64,000 nucleotides of DNA from Streptomyces sp. NBC_00582 (GCF_036345155.1 NZ_CP107772.1:8742001-8806000); one strand, 5' to 3'; counted from the stretch's first letter, positions 1 to 8,999 are shown. Notes: generated from the sequence alone by a model not told the origin. Numbers and translations are program-made.

Positions 1-573
1 AACATCACCGGTCTGATCGCCCTCGTCCTCGGCTGGCGGCGCTCCATCTGGAGCTGGCCCGTCCAGTTCCTGGCCGGCCTGATCCTCTTCGGTGCCTTCT
101 TCGGCCATCTGACCGGCAGCGCGGGCAAGCAGGCGATCGTCATGGCCGTCGCCCTGTTCGGCTGGTGGCAGTGGAAGCGGAAGAAGGGCGAGACCGGCGA
201 CGGCCACATCGCCCCGCGGTTCGCCACCTGGACCGAACGCGGCGCCATGGTCGGCGCGGCCGCCGCCGGCACCGTCGCCGTCGCCCTGCTCTTCAAGGCC
301 TACCCGTCCCTGTCCTGGGACCCCTGGCCGGACGCCTACATCTTCGTCGGCACCGTCGTCGCCATGTACGCCCAGGCACGCGGCATGGTCGAGTTCTGGA
401 TCGCCTGGCTCCTCGTCGACCTGGTCGGCGTCCCCCTCAACTTCGCCAACGGCTACGCCTTCTCCGGCTTCGTCTACGTCATCTACGGCGCGCTCGTCCT
501 GTGGGGCATGCGCGACTGGTGGCTGCGCTCCCGCAAGGACGCGCGGCCCACCCTGGAAGGAGCGCCGGCATGA
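1..573 (+). CDS. ribM: Riboflavin transporter RibM, PnuC family (5' end outside window)
   Basis: The reading frame is open from base 1, so the N-terminus lies outside the window; about 190 residues are visible. They hold several hydrophobic helices, with a basic turn (WQWKRKK) between two of them and a last helix ending [10 protein letters not shown], as in the PnuC transporter family. PnuC proteins usually move nicotinamide riboside, but family members encoded inside riboflavin operons (RibM of Corynebacterium and Streptomyces) import riboflavin. The stop overlaps the ribBA start by ATGA, so the two are translationally coupled. The family call is from sequence; the riboflavin substrate is inferred from the operon. 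Confidence 0.85.
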   Translation, partial: NITGLIALVLGWRRSIWSWPVQFLAGLILFGAFFGHLTGSAGKQAIVMAVALFGWWQWKRKKGETGDGHIAPRFATWTERGAMVGAAAAGTVAVALLFKAYPSLSWDPWPDAYIFVGTVVAMYAQARGMVEFWIAWLLVDLVGVPLNFANGYAFSGFVYVIYGALVLWGMRDWWLRSRKDARPTLEGAPA

Positions 574-1859
574 GCACGGCACCGATCCTGTACAGCACCG
601 ACGGCCTCGACGACCTCACCCTCGACCCCGTCGAGCAGGCCATCGCCGACATCGCGGCCGGCCGCCCGATCGTCGTCGTCGACGACGAGGACCGCGAGAA
701 CGAGGGCGACCTCGTCATCGCCGCCGAGAAGGCCACCCCCGAGATCATCGCGTTCATGATGAGCGAGTGCCGCGGCCTGATCTGCGCCCCCATGGAGAGC
801 GACGAACTCGACCGGCTGAAGCTCCCTCAGATGGTCGAGGACAACACCGAGTCGATGAAGACTGCCTTCACCGTCTCCGTCGACGCCTCCGGGGCCCACG
901 GCGTCACCACCGGCATCTCCGCCGCCGACCGCGCCACCACCCTCCGGCTCCTGGCGAGCGGCGACGCCGAGCCCACGGACTTCGTCCGCCCCGGCCACGT
1001 CTTCCCGCTGCGCGCCCGGTCCGGCGGGGTCCTCACCCGCAACGGCCACACCGAGGCCGCCGTCGACCTCGCCCGTCTCGCGGGGCTGCGCCCGGCCGGC
1101 GCGATCGTCGAGATCGCCGGCGAGGACGGCCGGATGCTCCGCCTGCCCGAACTGATCCCGTTCGCCCGCAAGCACGGCCTGACGATCATCTCCATCGAGG
1201 ACCTGATCGCCTACCGCCGCAGCGCCGAGCCGACCGTCCGCCGCGAGGCCGAGACCCGGCTGCCCACCGCCCACGGCACCTTCACCGCGTACGGCTACCG
1301 CTCCACCGCCGACGGCGTCGAGCACGTCGCCCTCGTCCACGGCGAGATCGGCGACGGCGAGGGCGTCCTGGTCCGGGTCCACTCCGAATGCCTCACCGGC
1401 GACATCTTCGCCTCCCAGCGCTGCGACTGCGGCCCCCAGCTCGACGCCTCGCTCCGGCGCATCCAGGACGAGGGCCGGGGGGTCGTCGTCTACCTGCGCG
1501 GACACGAGGGCCGCGGCATCGGCCTGCTGTCCAAGCTGCGGGCGTACGAACTCCAGGAACAGGGCCACGACACCCTCGACGCCAACCTGGAACTGGGCCT
1601 GCCCGCCGACGCCCGCGACTACGGCGCCGGCGCGCAGATCCTCACCGACCTCGGGGTGCGCAGCGTCCGTCTGATGACCAACAACCCCGAGAAGACCGAC
1701 GCGCTCGTCCGGCACGGCATCGAGGTCACCGAACGCGAGCCGATGCCCGTCCAGGCGGGCGAGCACAACATCCGCTACCTGCGCACCAAGCGGGACCGGA
1801 TGGGCCACGACCTGCCCTGGCTGGACACGGCCCCCGTGTCCCCCTGCGGCAACCAGTAA
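570..1859 (+). CDS. ribBA: Bifunctional 3,4-dihydroxy-2-butanone-4-phosphate synthase / GTP cyclohydrolase II
   Basis: 429 residues. The N-terminal half is the RibB domain, which makes the four-carbon riboflavin precursor from ribulose 5-phosphate; it shows the acidic motif [12 protein letters not shown] and the [14 protein letters not shown] segment. The C-terminal half is GTP cyclohydrolase II (RibA), with the zinc-binding cysteine cluster in [18 protein letters not shown] and the [10 protein letters not shown] and MTNNPEK motifs. The ATG at 570 overlaps the ribM stop and gives the usual RibBA length; longer readings extend into ribM and were not used. Soluble and cytoplasmic, it feeds both substrate branches to RibH and the pyrimidine side of the pathway. 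Confidence 0.97.
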   Translation: MSTAPILYSTDGLDDLTLDPVEQAIADIAAGRPIVVVDDEDRENEGDLVIAAEKATPEIIAFMMSECRGLICAPMESDELDRLKLPQMVEDNTESMKTAFTVSVDASGAHGVTTGISAADRATTLRLLASGDAEPTDFVRPGHVFPLRARSGGVLTRNGHTEAAVDLARLAGLRPAGAIVEIAGEDGRMLRLPELIPFARKHGLTIISIEDLIAYRRSAEPTVRREAETRLPTAHGTFTAYGYRSTADGVEHVALVHGEIGDGEGVLVRVHSECLTGDIFASQRCDCGPQLDASLRRIQDEGRGVVVYLRGHEGRGIGLLSKLRAYELQEQGHDTLDANLELGLPADARDYGAGAQILTDLGVRSVRLMTNNPEKTDALVRHGIEVTEREPMPVQAGEHNIRYLRTKRDRMGHDLPWLDTAPVSPCGNQ

Positions 1860-1882
1860 GCAAGAACACCTCTAGGAGAGAC

Positions 1883-2368
1883 GTGAGCGGCAAGGGCGCA
1901 CCGGAACTGTCCGTACGCAATGTGGGTGACTTCAGGGTCGCCGTCATCGCGGCGCAGTGGCACGAGAAGGTGATGGACGGTCTGGTCGACGGCGCGCTGC
2001 GCGCCCTGCACGACCTGGGTATCGACGAGCCGACCCTGCTCAGGGTCCCCGGGAGCTGGGAGCTCCCGGTCGTCGCCAAGGTCCTCGCGGGCCGCGGCTA
2101 CGACGCGATCGTCGCCCTCGGTGTCGTCATCCGCGGCGGCACCCCCCACTTCGAGTACGTGTGCCAGGGCGTCACCCAGGGCCTCACCCAGGTCTCCGTC
2201 GAGACCGGCGTCCCCGTCGGCTTCGGCGTCCTCACCTGCGACACCGAGGAGCAGGCCCTGGACCGGGCCGGTCTGGAGGGCTCGAACGAGGACAAGGGAC
2301 ACGAGGCGGTCACCGCCGCCGTGGCCACCGCGGCCACCCTCCGCTCAGTATCTGAACCCTGGAGGTAG
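1883..2368 (+). CDS. ribH: 6,7-dimethyl-8-ribityllumazine synthase
   Basis: 161 residues, the normal length. The enzyme condenses 3,4-dihydroxy-2-butanone 4-phosphate with the ribitylaminouracil intermediate to form lumazine, the penultimate step of riboflavin synthesis. Family motifs are clear: [43 protein letters not shown] and [11 protein letters not shown]. The GTG at 1883 follows an AGGAGA ribosome site at about 1874-1879 and sits 23 bases after ribBA, so it is cotranscribed. Lumazine synthases usually form 60-subunit shells or pentamers; that is family knowledge and is not seen here. Confidence 0.97.
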   Translation: MSGKGAPELSVRNVGDFRVAVIAAQWHEKVMDGLVDGALRALHDLGIDEPTLLRVPGSWELPVVAKVLAGRGYDAIVALGVVIRGGTPHFEYVCQGVTQGLTQVSVETGVPVGFGVLTCDTEEQALDRAGLEGSNEDKGHEAVTAAVATAATLRSVSEPWR

Positions 2369-2402
2369 GCGCCCCGGCGTTACGGCTAGGGTGGGACGCA
2401 CC

Positions 2403-2675
2403 ATGTCCAAGAAGACGTTCGAGGAGCTCTTCTCCGAGCTCCAGCAGAAGGCCGCCACCGGCGACCCCGCCACCTCCCGCACCGCCGAACTGGTCGGGAA
2501 GGGCGTCCATGCCATCGGCAAGAAGGTCGTCGAAGAGGCCGCCGAGGTCTGGATGGCCGCCGAGTACGAGGGCAAGGAGGCGGCCGCCGAGGAGATCTCG
2601 CAGCTGCTCTACCACGTCCAGGTGATGATGGTCGCCCGCGGCATCTCGCTGGACGACGTCTACGCCCACCTGTAA
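2403..2675 (+). CDS. hisE: Phosphoribosyl-ATP pyrophosphatase
   Basis: 90 residues, all-alpha MazG-like fold. It hydrolyses phosphoribosyl-ATP to phosphoribosyl-AMP, the second step of histidine synthesis. The signature [27 protein letters not shown] holds the magnesium-binding glutamates. Start chosen at the ATG at 2403 because [14 protein letters not shown] is the usual HisE beginning; the reading frame upstream belongs to overlapping ribH sequence. It stands 34 bases after ribH and 44 bases before hisG, which catalyses the preceding step, so hisE and hisG are very likely one transcript, possibly read through from the riboflavin genes. Confidence 0.95.
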   Translation: MSKKTFEELFSELQQKAATGDPATSRTAELVGKGVHAIGKKVVEEAAEVWMAAEYEGKEAAAEEISQLLYHVQVMMVARGISLDDVYAHL

Positions 2676-2719
2676 GCCGTACACGCACCCATTCCGTACG
2701 AACGAAGGAAGCTCGCCTC

Positions 2720-3574
2720 ATGCTGCGCATCGCCGTCCCCAACAAGGGTTCCCTGTCAGGCCCTGCGGCGGAGATGCTGCATGAGGCCGGCTACCAGCAG
2801 CGCCGCGAGTCCAAGGAACTGCGGATCGTCGACCCGGAGAACGAGGTCGAGTTCTTCTACCTCCGCCCCCGCGACATCGCGATCTACGTCTCCTCCGGCC
2901 GCCTCGACATCGGCATCACCGGCCGCGACCTGCTGATCGACTCCGGCGCCAACGCCGAGGAGATCCTCCCCCTCGGCTTCGCCCGCTCCACCTTCCGCTT
3001 CGCCACCAAGCCCGGCACGGCGAAGACCCTCGAGGACCTGGGCGGCAGGACGGTCGCCACCTCCTACGAGGGCATCGTCGCCAAGCACCTCGCCGAACAG
3101 GGCATCGACGCCTCCGTCGTCCACCTCGACGGTGCCGTCGAGACCGCCATCGAGCTCGGCGTCGCCGAGGTCATCGCCGACGTCGTCGAGACCGGCACCT
3201 CGCTGCGCAACGCCGGCCTGGAGGTCTTCGGCGACCCCATCATGAAGTCCGAGGCCGTCGTGATCCGCCGCACCGGCGCGGAGCCCGACGAGGCCGAGCC
3301 CAAGGTGCAGCAGTTCCTGCGCCGCCTCCAGGGCGTCCTGGTCGCCCGGACCTACGTGATGATGGACTACGACTGCCGCGTCGAACAGCTCGAGAAGGCG
3401 GTCGCGCTCACCCCGGGCCTGGAGTCGCCCACCGTCTCCCCGCTGCACAACGAGGGCTGGGTCGCCGTCCGCGCCATGGTCCCCGCCAAGGAGGCCCAGC
3501 GGATCATGGACGACCTCTACGACATCGGCGCCCGCGCCATCCTCACCACGGCCATCCACGCCTGCCGCCTCTGA
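2720..3574 (+). CDS. hisG: ATP phosphoribosyltransferase, long form
   Basis: 284 residues. It joins ATP and PRPP in the first, committed step of histidine synthesis. The length and the C-terminal stretch (ESPTVSPLHNEGWVAVRAMVPAKEAQRIMDDL and onward) show the long, self-sufficient form with a regulatory ACT-like domain that senses histidine, not the short form that needs HisZ. The catalytic part shows GRLDIGITGRDLLID and VVETGTSLRNAGL, the phosphate-binding loop. An AAGGAAG ribosome site lies about 10 bases before the ATG. It follows hisE directly. Confidence 0.96.
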   Translation: MLRIAVPNKGSLSGPAAEMLHEAGYQQRRESKELRIVDPENEVEFFYLRPRDIAIYVSSGRLDIGITGRDLLIDSGANAEEILPLGFARSTFRFATKPGTAKTLEDLGGRTVATSYEGIVAKHLAEQGIDASVVHLDGAVETAIELGVAEVIADVVETGTSLRNAGLEVFGDPIMKSEAVVIRRTGAEPDEAEPKVQQFLRRLQGVLVARTYVMMDYDCRVEQLEKAVALTPGLESPTVSPLHNEGWVAVRAMVPAKEAQRIMDDLYDIGARAILTTAIHACRL

Positions 3575-3606
3575 CCTCGATCTCCACCACGACCTCCACC
3601 GGGAAC

Positions 3607-4089
3607 ATGTCCGATCTGCCGGGCAGCGAGCTGCCCACCCTCCCCGTCACCTTCCGGCCGGGCCGCACCCGCGCGGTGCTGCTCTCGGCCGGGGTGGCGA
3701 TCTTCCTCGTCATCTCCGGCGTCGCCATGCTGCTGGAGAAGCTCGGCCCGGGGGAGCGGCTCAGCTTCGTCGTCACCGGCGCCCTCATCTTCTGGGCGCT
3801 GGCCCAGCTCGCCCGCGTCCGGGTCGTCGCCGACGACGCCGGGGTCACCGTGGTGAACATCGCGAGCAGGCGGCGCCTCGACTGGGCCGAGATCATCCAG
3901 GTGAACCTCCGTCCGGGCGACCCCTGGGTGTTCCTCAACCTCACCGACGGCACCAGCCTGCCCGCGCTCGGCATCCAGCCCGGCATCAACAAGCAGCAGG
4001 CCATCAGGGACGCCCGGGCGCTCCGCGGGCTCGTCGAGGCACGCTCGCTCCGGGACCCCGAGACCTCCCCCGGGCAAGATCAGGGCTGA
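3607..4089 (+). CDS. Membrane-anchored bacterial PH-domain protein
   Basis: 160 residues. An N-terminal segment of about 25 residues leads into two hydrophobic helices (about residues 22-43 and 52-68), followed by a small beta-rich domain: VRVVADDAGVTVVNIASRRRLDWAEI and the PWVFLNLTDGTSLPAL strands are typical of the bacterial PH domain (bPH6-like). These proteins are usually anchored in the cytoplasmic membrane with the PH fold facing the cytoplasm; their ligand is generally unknown. It starts 32 bases after hisG, so it may share the transcript, although no metabolic link is evident. Confidence 0.8.
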   Translation: MSDLPGSELPTLPVTFRPGRTRAVLLSAGVAIFLVISGVAMLLEKLGPGERLSFVVTGALIFWALAQLARVRVVADDAGVTVVNIASRRRLDWAEIIQVNLRPGDPWVFLNLTDGTSLPALGIQPGINKQQAIRDARALRGLVEARSLRDPETSPGQDQG

Positions 4090-4125
4090 CTCGGGGCCGT
4101 CGCCCCTGCCGCTCAAGCCCCTGTC

Positions 4126-4295
4126 TTGATTAATCTGGTGACGGAGGCGTTCCCCTGCTGCCTCCACCCCTGTGGTGCCCTGCCGGTGCACAGGGGTTTC
4201 CTGCTACCCGAGGAGTGACCCTCTCCGGCGATGGACGGTTCGTCCTGTAGTACCTGCGCCGCCCCCATCCGGCATGTCCCGGAGGCGGCGGCATC
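4126..4295 (+). promoter_or_regulatory. Structured 5' leader upstream of the DUF21-CBS pair, candidate metal-sensing riboswitch
   Basis: The 206-base gap before the first CNNM-like gene holds tandem perfect hairpins: GGAGGC 4143-4148 with GCCTCC 4160-4165, then ACCCCTGTG 4166-4174 with CACAGGGGT 4189-4197. Further on, CGCCGCC at about 4257-4263 can pair with GGCGGCG just before the ATG at 4296, which would hide the ribosome site. Stacked stems ahead of a magnesium/cobalt efflux-type gene resemble a magnesium or manganese sensing leader, but I cannot match it base by base to the M-box or yybP-ykoY consensus. The structure is seen; the ligand is inferred. Confidence 0.4.
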
Positions 4296-5639
4296 ATGAC
4301 CATCCCCCTGCTGCTCCTGGCAGCCGCGTTCCTGCTCATCCTGGCCAACGGCTTCTTCGTGGCCGCCGAGTTCGGCCTCGTCACGGTCGAGCGGCCGGAG
4401 GCCGAGAAGGCCGCCGCCGAAGGCGACAGACGAGCCGGTACGGTCGTGGAGTCGCTCAAGGAGCTGTCCTTCCAGCTCTCCGGCACCCAGCTCGGCATCA
4501 CCATCACCTCGCTCGTCGTCGGCATGCTCGCAGAACCGGCGCTCGCGGAGCTGCTGCGCACCCCGTTCACCGCGATCGGCATCCCCGAGGGCGCGGTCTC
4601 CGGTGTCGCCGTGGTCGTCGGCATGCTGCTGGCCTCCGCCGTCCAGATGGTGGTCGGCGAACTCGTGCCCAAGAACTGGGCGGTGTCCAAGCCCCTCCAG
4701 GTCGCGCGCTTCGTCGCCGGCCCGCAGCACGCCTTCTCCCGGCTGTTCCGGCCGGTGATCTCGGCGCTCAACACGGTCGCCAACCGGCTGGTGCGCGCCC
4801 TCGGCGTCGAGCCCACCGAGGAGCTGGCCTCCGCCCGCACCCCCGGCGAACTGGTCTCCCTGGCCCGTCACTCGGCCCAGGCCGGCGCCCTCGAACAGGA
4901 CACGGCCGACCTGTTCGTACGCACCCTGTCCCTCGCGGAGCTCACGGCGCAGCACGTGATGACCCCGCGGGTGAAGGTCAGCGCCCTGCAGTCCTCGGCC
5001 ACCGCCGAGGACGTGGTCAATCTGACCCGGGCCACCGGCCTGTCCCGTTTCCCCGTCTACCGCGAGAAGATCGACGAGATCGTCGGCATGGCCCACCTCA
5101 AGGACGCCCTGGCCGTCCCCGTCCAGGACCGGCTGCGCACGCCGGTCGCCCGTATCGCCCGCCCGGCGCTGCTGGTCCCGGAGACCCTTCCCGTCCAGCC
5201 CCTGCTGGCCCGGCTGCGCAGCGAGCAGCCCATCGCCGTCGTCGTCGACGAGTACGGCGGCACGGCCGGCGTGGTCACCCTGGAGGACATCGTCGAGGAG
5301 ATCGTCGGCGAGGTCCGCGACGAGCACGACGGCCTGGACATCCCGGAACTGGCCGCGGCCCCGCCCGAGGAGGGCAAGCCCGCCTGGGACGTCGACGGGA
5401 GCTGCCGGGTCGACACCCTGCGGCGGATAGGCCTGGAGGTGCCCGAGGGGCCGTACGAGACGGTCGCGGGTCTCGTCGCCGACCTGCTCGGACGGATCCC
5501 GGCCGTCGGTGACCGGGCGGAACTGCCCGGCTGGCGTCTGTCGGTGCGCCGGGTCGGCCACTACCGGGCCGAACGGGTCCGTCTGGTCCACGTCGGCCGG
5601 CTCGGCCAGGGCACCACGATCGCGGAGGCCGTCCGATGA
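4296..5639 (+). CDS. CNNM/CorC-type membrane protein with DUF21, CBS pair and CorC_HlyC domains
   Basis: 447 residues. The N-terminal ~200 residues form a DUF21 membrane domain starting LLLLAAAFLLILANGFFVAAEFGLV, the hallmark of this family; ELVPKNWA lies within it. Residues ~215-330 are two CBS motifs (MTPRVKVSAL, TGLSRFPVYRE, IAVVVDEYGGTAGVVTLEDIVEEIVGE) that bind adenosine nucleotides and magnesium in relatives. The last ~90 residues are the transporter-associated CorC_HlyC domain. The family includes sodium-driven magnesium exporters (CorC/CNNM). Often labelled hemolysin, but that activity is not supported here. Its stop overlaps the next gene, a shorter paralogue. Confidence 0.9.
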   Translation: MTIPLLLLAAAFLLILANGFFVAAEFGLVTVERPEAEKAAAEGDRRAGTVVESLKELSFQLSGTQLGITITSLVVGMLAEPALAELLRTPFTAIGIPEGAVSGVAVVVGMLLASAVQMVVGELVPKNWAVSKPLQVARFVAGPQHAFSRLFRPVISALNTVANRLVRALGVEPTEELASARTPGELVSLARHSAQAGALEQDTADLFVRTLSLAELTAQHVMTPRVKVSALQSSATAEDVVNLTRATGLSRFPVYREKIDEIVGMAHLKDALAVPVQDRLRTPVARIARPALLVPETLPVQPLLARLRSEQPIAVVVDEYGGTAGVVTLEDIVEEIVGEVRDEHDGLDIPELAAAPPEEGKPAWDVDGSCRVDTLRRIGLEVPEGPYETVAGLVADLLGRIPAVGDRAELPGWRLSVRRVGHYRAERVRLVHVGRLGQGTTIAEAVR

Positions 5640-6721
5640 GCGTCCTGCAACTGGTCTTCGCCGCCCTGCTCGTGCTGACCAACGGCTTCTTCGTCGGCGC
5701 CGAGTTCGCGCTCGTCTCCGTCCGCCGCAGCCAGATCGAGCCCCTCGGCACGGCCCGCGCCCGCCAGGTCCTCTACGGCCTGGAGCGACTGCCGCAGATG
5801 ATGGCCGCCGCCCAGTTCGGCATCACGGTCTGCTCGCTCACCCTCGGCGCGGTCGCCGAGCCGACCGTGGCGGAGCTGCTGGAACCGTTCTTCGAGTGGA
5901 TCCACCTCCCGCACGGCATGATCCACCCGCTGGGCTATGTCATCGCCCTGGCGGCCGTGGTCTTCTTCCATCTCGTCATCGGCGAGATGGTCCCGAAGAA
6001 CCTCGCGATGGCGGCCCCCGAGAAGGCGGCCCTGTGGCTCAGCCCGGGGCTGGTCGCCTTCGCGCGGCTGTGCCGGCCGATCACCGTCGCCCTCGGCGCC
6101 TGCGCCCAGGCCATCCTGCGGGTCTTCCGGGTCGAGCCCAAGGACGAGGTCGAGGCCGTCGTCACCAGCGAGCAGCTCAACCGTCTGCTGGAGGACTCCG
6201 GCCAGGCGGGCCTCCTCGACCCCGAGGAGCAGGAGCGGCTGGAGGACGCGCTGGAACTGGGCTCCCGCCCGGTCACCGACGTCCTCCTCAAGCGCGAGTC
6301 GCTGATCACGGTGCCCCCGTCGGTCACGCCGGGCCAGATCGTCGAGCTCACCGCCCGCACCGGCTACTCCCGCTTCCCCGTCGCCGCCGAGAACGGCGCC
6401 TTCATGGGCTATGTACATGTGAAGGACGTCCTCGACGTGGAGGACTCCGAGCGGGCGGTGCCCCAGCAGGTGTGGCGCCCGATGACGACCCTGCGCTCCG
6501 ACCTCCCCCTGGACGACGCCCTGACGGTGATGCGCCGCGCGGCCACTCACCTGGCCCAGGTCGCGGACGCCTCCGGCAAGGTCCTGGGCCTGGCCGCCCT
6601 GGAGGACGTACTGGAACTCCTGGTCGGCGAGGTGACGGATCCGGCACACCGGGAGGCCCCGGAGGTCAGACTGACGGAACCGAGGGCCAGCGGGACGCCC
6701 GACGAGGTGTTCGCGTCGTAG
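5636..6721 (+). CDS. Second DUF21-CBS membrane protein, lacking the CorC_HlyC tail
   Basis: 361 residues. A DUF21 domain beginning LVFAALLVLTNGFFVGAEFALVSVRRSQIE and containing IGEMVPKNLAMA is followed by a CBS pair (RPVTDVLLKRESLITV, TGYSRFPVAAENGAFMGYVHVKDVLDVE, KVLGLAALEDVLELLVGEVTD). It ends about 30 residues after the second CBS, so the CorC_HlyC domain of its upstream neighbour is missing; this is the common layout for the second gene of such pairs. ATGA overlap with the upstream gene indicates coupled translation and perhaps hetero-oligomers. Likely role is divalent cation transport or its control. Confidence 0.88.
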   Translation: MSVLQLVFAALLVLTNGFFVGAEFALVSVRRSQIEPLGTARARQVLYGLERLPQMMAAAQFGITVCSLTLGAVAEPTVAELLEPFFEWIHLPHGMIHPLGYVIALAAVVFFHLVIGEMVPKNLAMAAPEKAALWLSPGLVAFARLCRPITVALGACAQAILRVFRVEPKDEVEAVVTSEQLNRLLEDSGQAGLLDPEEQERLEDALELGSRPVTDVLLKRESLITVPPSVTPGQIVELTARTGYSRFPVAAENGAFMGYVHVKDVLDVEDSERAVPQQVWRPMTTLRSDLPLDDALTVMRRAATHLAQVADASGKVLGLAALEDVLELLVGEVTDPAHREAPEVRLTEPRASGTPDEVFAS

Positions 6722-6726
6722 GCTGC

Positions 6727-6787
6727 GGCGGCCGTTTCCTCTGCGGGCGCGTGGTGGCTGATCGCGCAGTCCCCGCGCCCCCAGGGG
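6727..6787. repeat. Streptomyces-type dispersed intergenic repeat
   Basis: The gap between the convergent DUF21-CBS and AAA+ genes contains, in order, GCGGCCGTTTCCTCTGCGGG, a GTGGTGGCTG core, and CGCGCAGTCCCCGCGCCCCC. Read on the other strand it matches from memory the repeat found in many Streptomyces 3' regions (GGGGCGCGGGGA-CTGCGCGA-CAGCCACCACG). It probably acts as, or accompanies, a bidirectional terminator. Recognition is from memory, not from a search. Confidence 0.6.
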
Positions 6788-6803
6788 GTTCCGGTCGCCC
6801 CGG

Positions 6804-8669
6804 CTACGTCGCCGACGGGTCCTGCGGTCCCCGCCCGGACAGCACCTCTCCATACGCCTGCATGAGATCCGGGAGCCGCAGGGTGGAGAGGTCGTCCCGG
6901 GTCAGCGCGGTCGGGTAGGTCGACAGCCGCAGATCCCGGTACGCGCAGCTCTTCTCATACAGCGTCCGCAGGAACCGTCCGTTGCCCAGTTCGTCGATCC
7001 ACCCCTGGTCGACGACGTGCCCCGCGATCGAGCGCAGCTCGTCGAGTGCCTCCTCGTCCCACACGTCACCGTTCTCCGCGGCCAGCACCTCGCCGATGGA
7101 GGTGAGTTCGAGGGGGCGGTACGAGGGGAAGTCGACGCGGGTCGTGAAGCGGGAGGACAGCCCCGGGTTGGCGGCGAGGAGACGGTCCATGCCCTCCGGG
7201 TATCCGGCCAGGATCACCACCAGGTGGTCCCGGTTGTCCTCGGCCCGCTTCAGCAGCACCTGGAGCGCCTCGTCGCCGTAGGCGTCCCCCTTGCCGTAGC
7301 CGGAGTTGGAGAGCGAGTACGCCTCGTCCACGAAGAGGACACCGCCGAGGGCGGAGTCGATGAGTTCGTTGGCCTTGACGGCCGTCTGGCCGAGGTACTC
7401 GCCGACCAGGTCGGCCCGCTGGGCCTCCACCAGATGGTCGCCGCCGAGCAGACCGAGGGCGTAGAAGACCCGGCCGAGGATGCGCGCCACCGTGGTCTTG
7501 CCGGTGCCGGACGGGCCGGAGAAGACGAAATGCCGTTTGGGCGGCTGGACCGGAAGGCCCTGCCCGGCCCGCAGCCGGGCCATGTTGAGCTGCGCCGACA
7601 GCGCCTTGACCTGCCGTTTCACCGGCTCCAGGCCCACCATGCGCTCCAGTTCGGCGAGCGCCTCCTCGAGTAAGCCGGGGTCGGTGGGCCCGGCCGGCAG
7701 CGGGGACGGTACGACCGTCTTCGCGCGGACCGCCGGATCGGTGACCGAGGGCAGGGGGCCCACGGGCGGCAGGTCCGCGGGGTCGGTGAGTTTCAGGTCC
7801 CGGCCCTCGGTGCCGAACAGCGGGTCGAGGGCGTCCGGACCGTCCCCCACGTCCTGCCCGATCCCGGTGAGGGTGATCGACGCGAGGTCGGACGGATCGT
7901 CGTAGCCGTCGCCCTCGGCGATCGCGGCGAGCCGGGCCGAGGTGTCCATGAAGGCGGGGTCGACCCGGTGCACCGCCCGGTACAGGGGGAGCGCGGCGGC
8001 CGAGCGGCCGGTGCCCTCATGGGCCCGGGCCAGCCAGTACCGCAGTTCCTTGCGCTGCGGCTGCTCGCTGCGGCAGCGCATCAGGGCGGCCGCGAGCAGC
8101 GGTTCGGCCTGGCCGTACATCTCCAGCCGGACCCGGGCCATCCCGCCGAACAGCCCCGCCTCGATCCCGAGGAGCGGGTCGTCGAGCAGCGGGTCGGTGT
8201 GCCGGACGAGCTGCTCCCAGTCCTTGACCAGATAGGCCCGGCAGGCGTGCAGAAAGCGGACCTGGTGGTCGGCGTCCACGGGCGGGAGCCCGGCGAGCGC
8301 CCGGTCCAGCTCGGGGACGTGCCGGCCGTCCAGCCAGTGGGAGGCGTGCGCGAGCAGCAGATCGCGCGGGCTCTCCAGCACCGGTTGCACCCACCAGCCC
8401 AGCCAGTACCAGGAGTTGAGCGTCCGGCGGTGCCGGGTGCGCTGTTCGCCGAACCGGTCCCGGTGCCGGTACATCCGCAGCAGCGCGGTCGTCGTGTCCA
8501 CGCGCAGCGCGTGCAGCCCGAGCCAGCCGTCGGCCATCCCGGGATCGATCCGTACCGCTGTGCGGAACTCCTCTTCCGCCTGCGGATACGCACCCATGGT
8601 GTAGGCGTCCACGCCTCGTAGCCAGGCGAGGTCGGCCGGGGCCTCGAGGCCCTGCGTGCCGAAGTCCAT
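6804..8669 (-). CDS. EccA/CbxX-like AAA+ ATPase with helical-repeat N-terminus
   Basis: 621 residues from the ATG at 8669; an in-frame GTG lies directly before it, and a GGGGGA ribosome site precedes both. The N-terminal ~280 residues are helical and TPR-like (YPQAEEEFRTAVRIDPGMADGWLGL), as in EccA proteins of type VII secretion. The AAA+ domain has Walker A GPSGTGKT at 385-392, Walker B GVLFVDEAY, and arginine-finger region GLSSRF; it belongs to the CbxX/CfqX-SpoVK group. No EccB-E, EsxA/B or mycosin genes are nearby, so this is an orphan. Leu333 is encoded by TTA (7671-7673), the rare Streptomyces codon read by the bldA tRNA, which suggests developmental control. Substrate unknown. Confidence 0.85.
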   Translation of the reverse strand: MDFGTQGLEAPADLAWLRGVDAYTMGAYPQAEEEFRTAVRIDPGMADGWLGLHALRVDTTTALLRMYRHRDRFGEQRTRHRRTLNSWYWLGWWVQPVLESPRDLLLAHASHWLDGRHVPELDRALAGLPPVDADHQVRFLHACRAYLVKDWEQLVRHTDPLLDDPLLGIEAGLFGGMARVRLEMYGQAEPLLAAALMRCRSEQPQRKELRYWLARAHEGTGRSAAALPLYRAVHRVDPAFMDTSARLAAIAEGDGYDDPSDLASITLTGIGQDVGDGPDALDPLFGTEGRDLKLTDPADLPPVGPLPSVTDPAVRAKTVVPSPLPAGPTDPGLLEEALAELERMVGLEPVKRQVKALSAQLNMARLRAGQGLPVQPPKRHFVFSGPSGTGKTTVARILGRVFYALGLLGGDHLVEAQRADLVGEYLGQTAVKANELIDSALGGVLFVDEAYSLSNSGYGKGDAYGDEALQVLLKRAEDNRDHLVVILAGYPEGMDRLLAANPGLSSRFTTRVDFPSYRPLELTSIGEVLAAENGDVWDEEALDELRSIAGHVVDQGWIDELGNGRFLRTLYEKSCAYRDLRLSTYPTALTRDDLSTLRLPDLMQAYGEVLSGRGPQDPSAT

Positions 8670-8961
8670 CACGTCCCCCACAAACCGTGCCCCCGTCGGT
8701 TTGCCACCGGGCCCGTGCCCGCCGGCTGCCTTGGTCGAACCGCTGTGCCGCGGACCGGAGTTGCAAGGTGCGCGAAGCAGCTGTCCGTAGGTCGCACCGA
8801 GGGCATCGTACCTGCGGAGGAGTGCCTGCCGAAGGGTGCCGCCCAGGCCGTTTGACGAGGTGGGAGCGGACGGGGCGCATCCCGGATTGGTGACCCTCGG
8901 TGAGCGGACGGCGCCGTGGCGCGTCCGGAAAAAGGGGCCGCGGAGGGGCACGAGGGCAGAA
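8670..8961. other. Upstream region of the AAA+ gene; no gene seen
   Basis: Together with the terminator that follows, this makes a 443-base gap. Reading frames exist on both strands but show no family motif and poor third-position bias. The minus-strand promoter of the AAA+ gene should lie here; I could not pick out convincing -35 and -10 boxes. Confidence 0.5.
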
Positions 8962-8999
8962 CGAAGCCCCCGATCACGGGGGAACAACCGGGGGCTTCG
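8962..8999 (-). terminator. Hairpin terminator after the uridine-kinase-like gene
   Basis: CGAAGCCCCCG (8962-8972) pairs perfectly with CGGGGGCTTCG (8989-8999) across a 16-base loop, 114 bases after the kinase stop at 9113. There is no T tract, as is usual in Streptomyces. It could also attenuate transcription into the AAA+ gene downstream. Confidence 0.65.

Noticed and set aside
165..569. N-terminal extension of ribBA to 564 residues
   Set aside because: It overlaps ribM in another frame, is Arg/His-rich and lies outside the RibB domain; the ATG at 570 fits the family.
4166..4197. Simple terminator after the PH-domain gene
   Set aside because: The stem could terminate, but it is stacked with a second stem and followed by a ribosome-site-masking pair, so I list it as part of a leader.
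6804..8669. Type VII secretion cluster
   Set aside because: Only an EccA-like ATPase is present; no EccB-E, Esx or mycosin gene is in the window.
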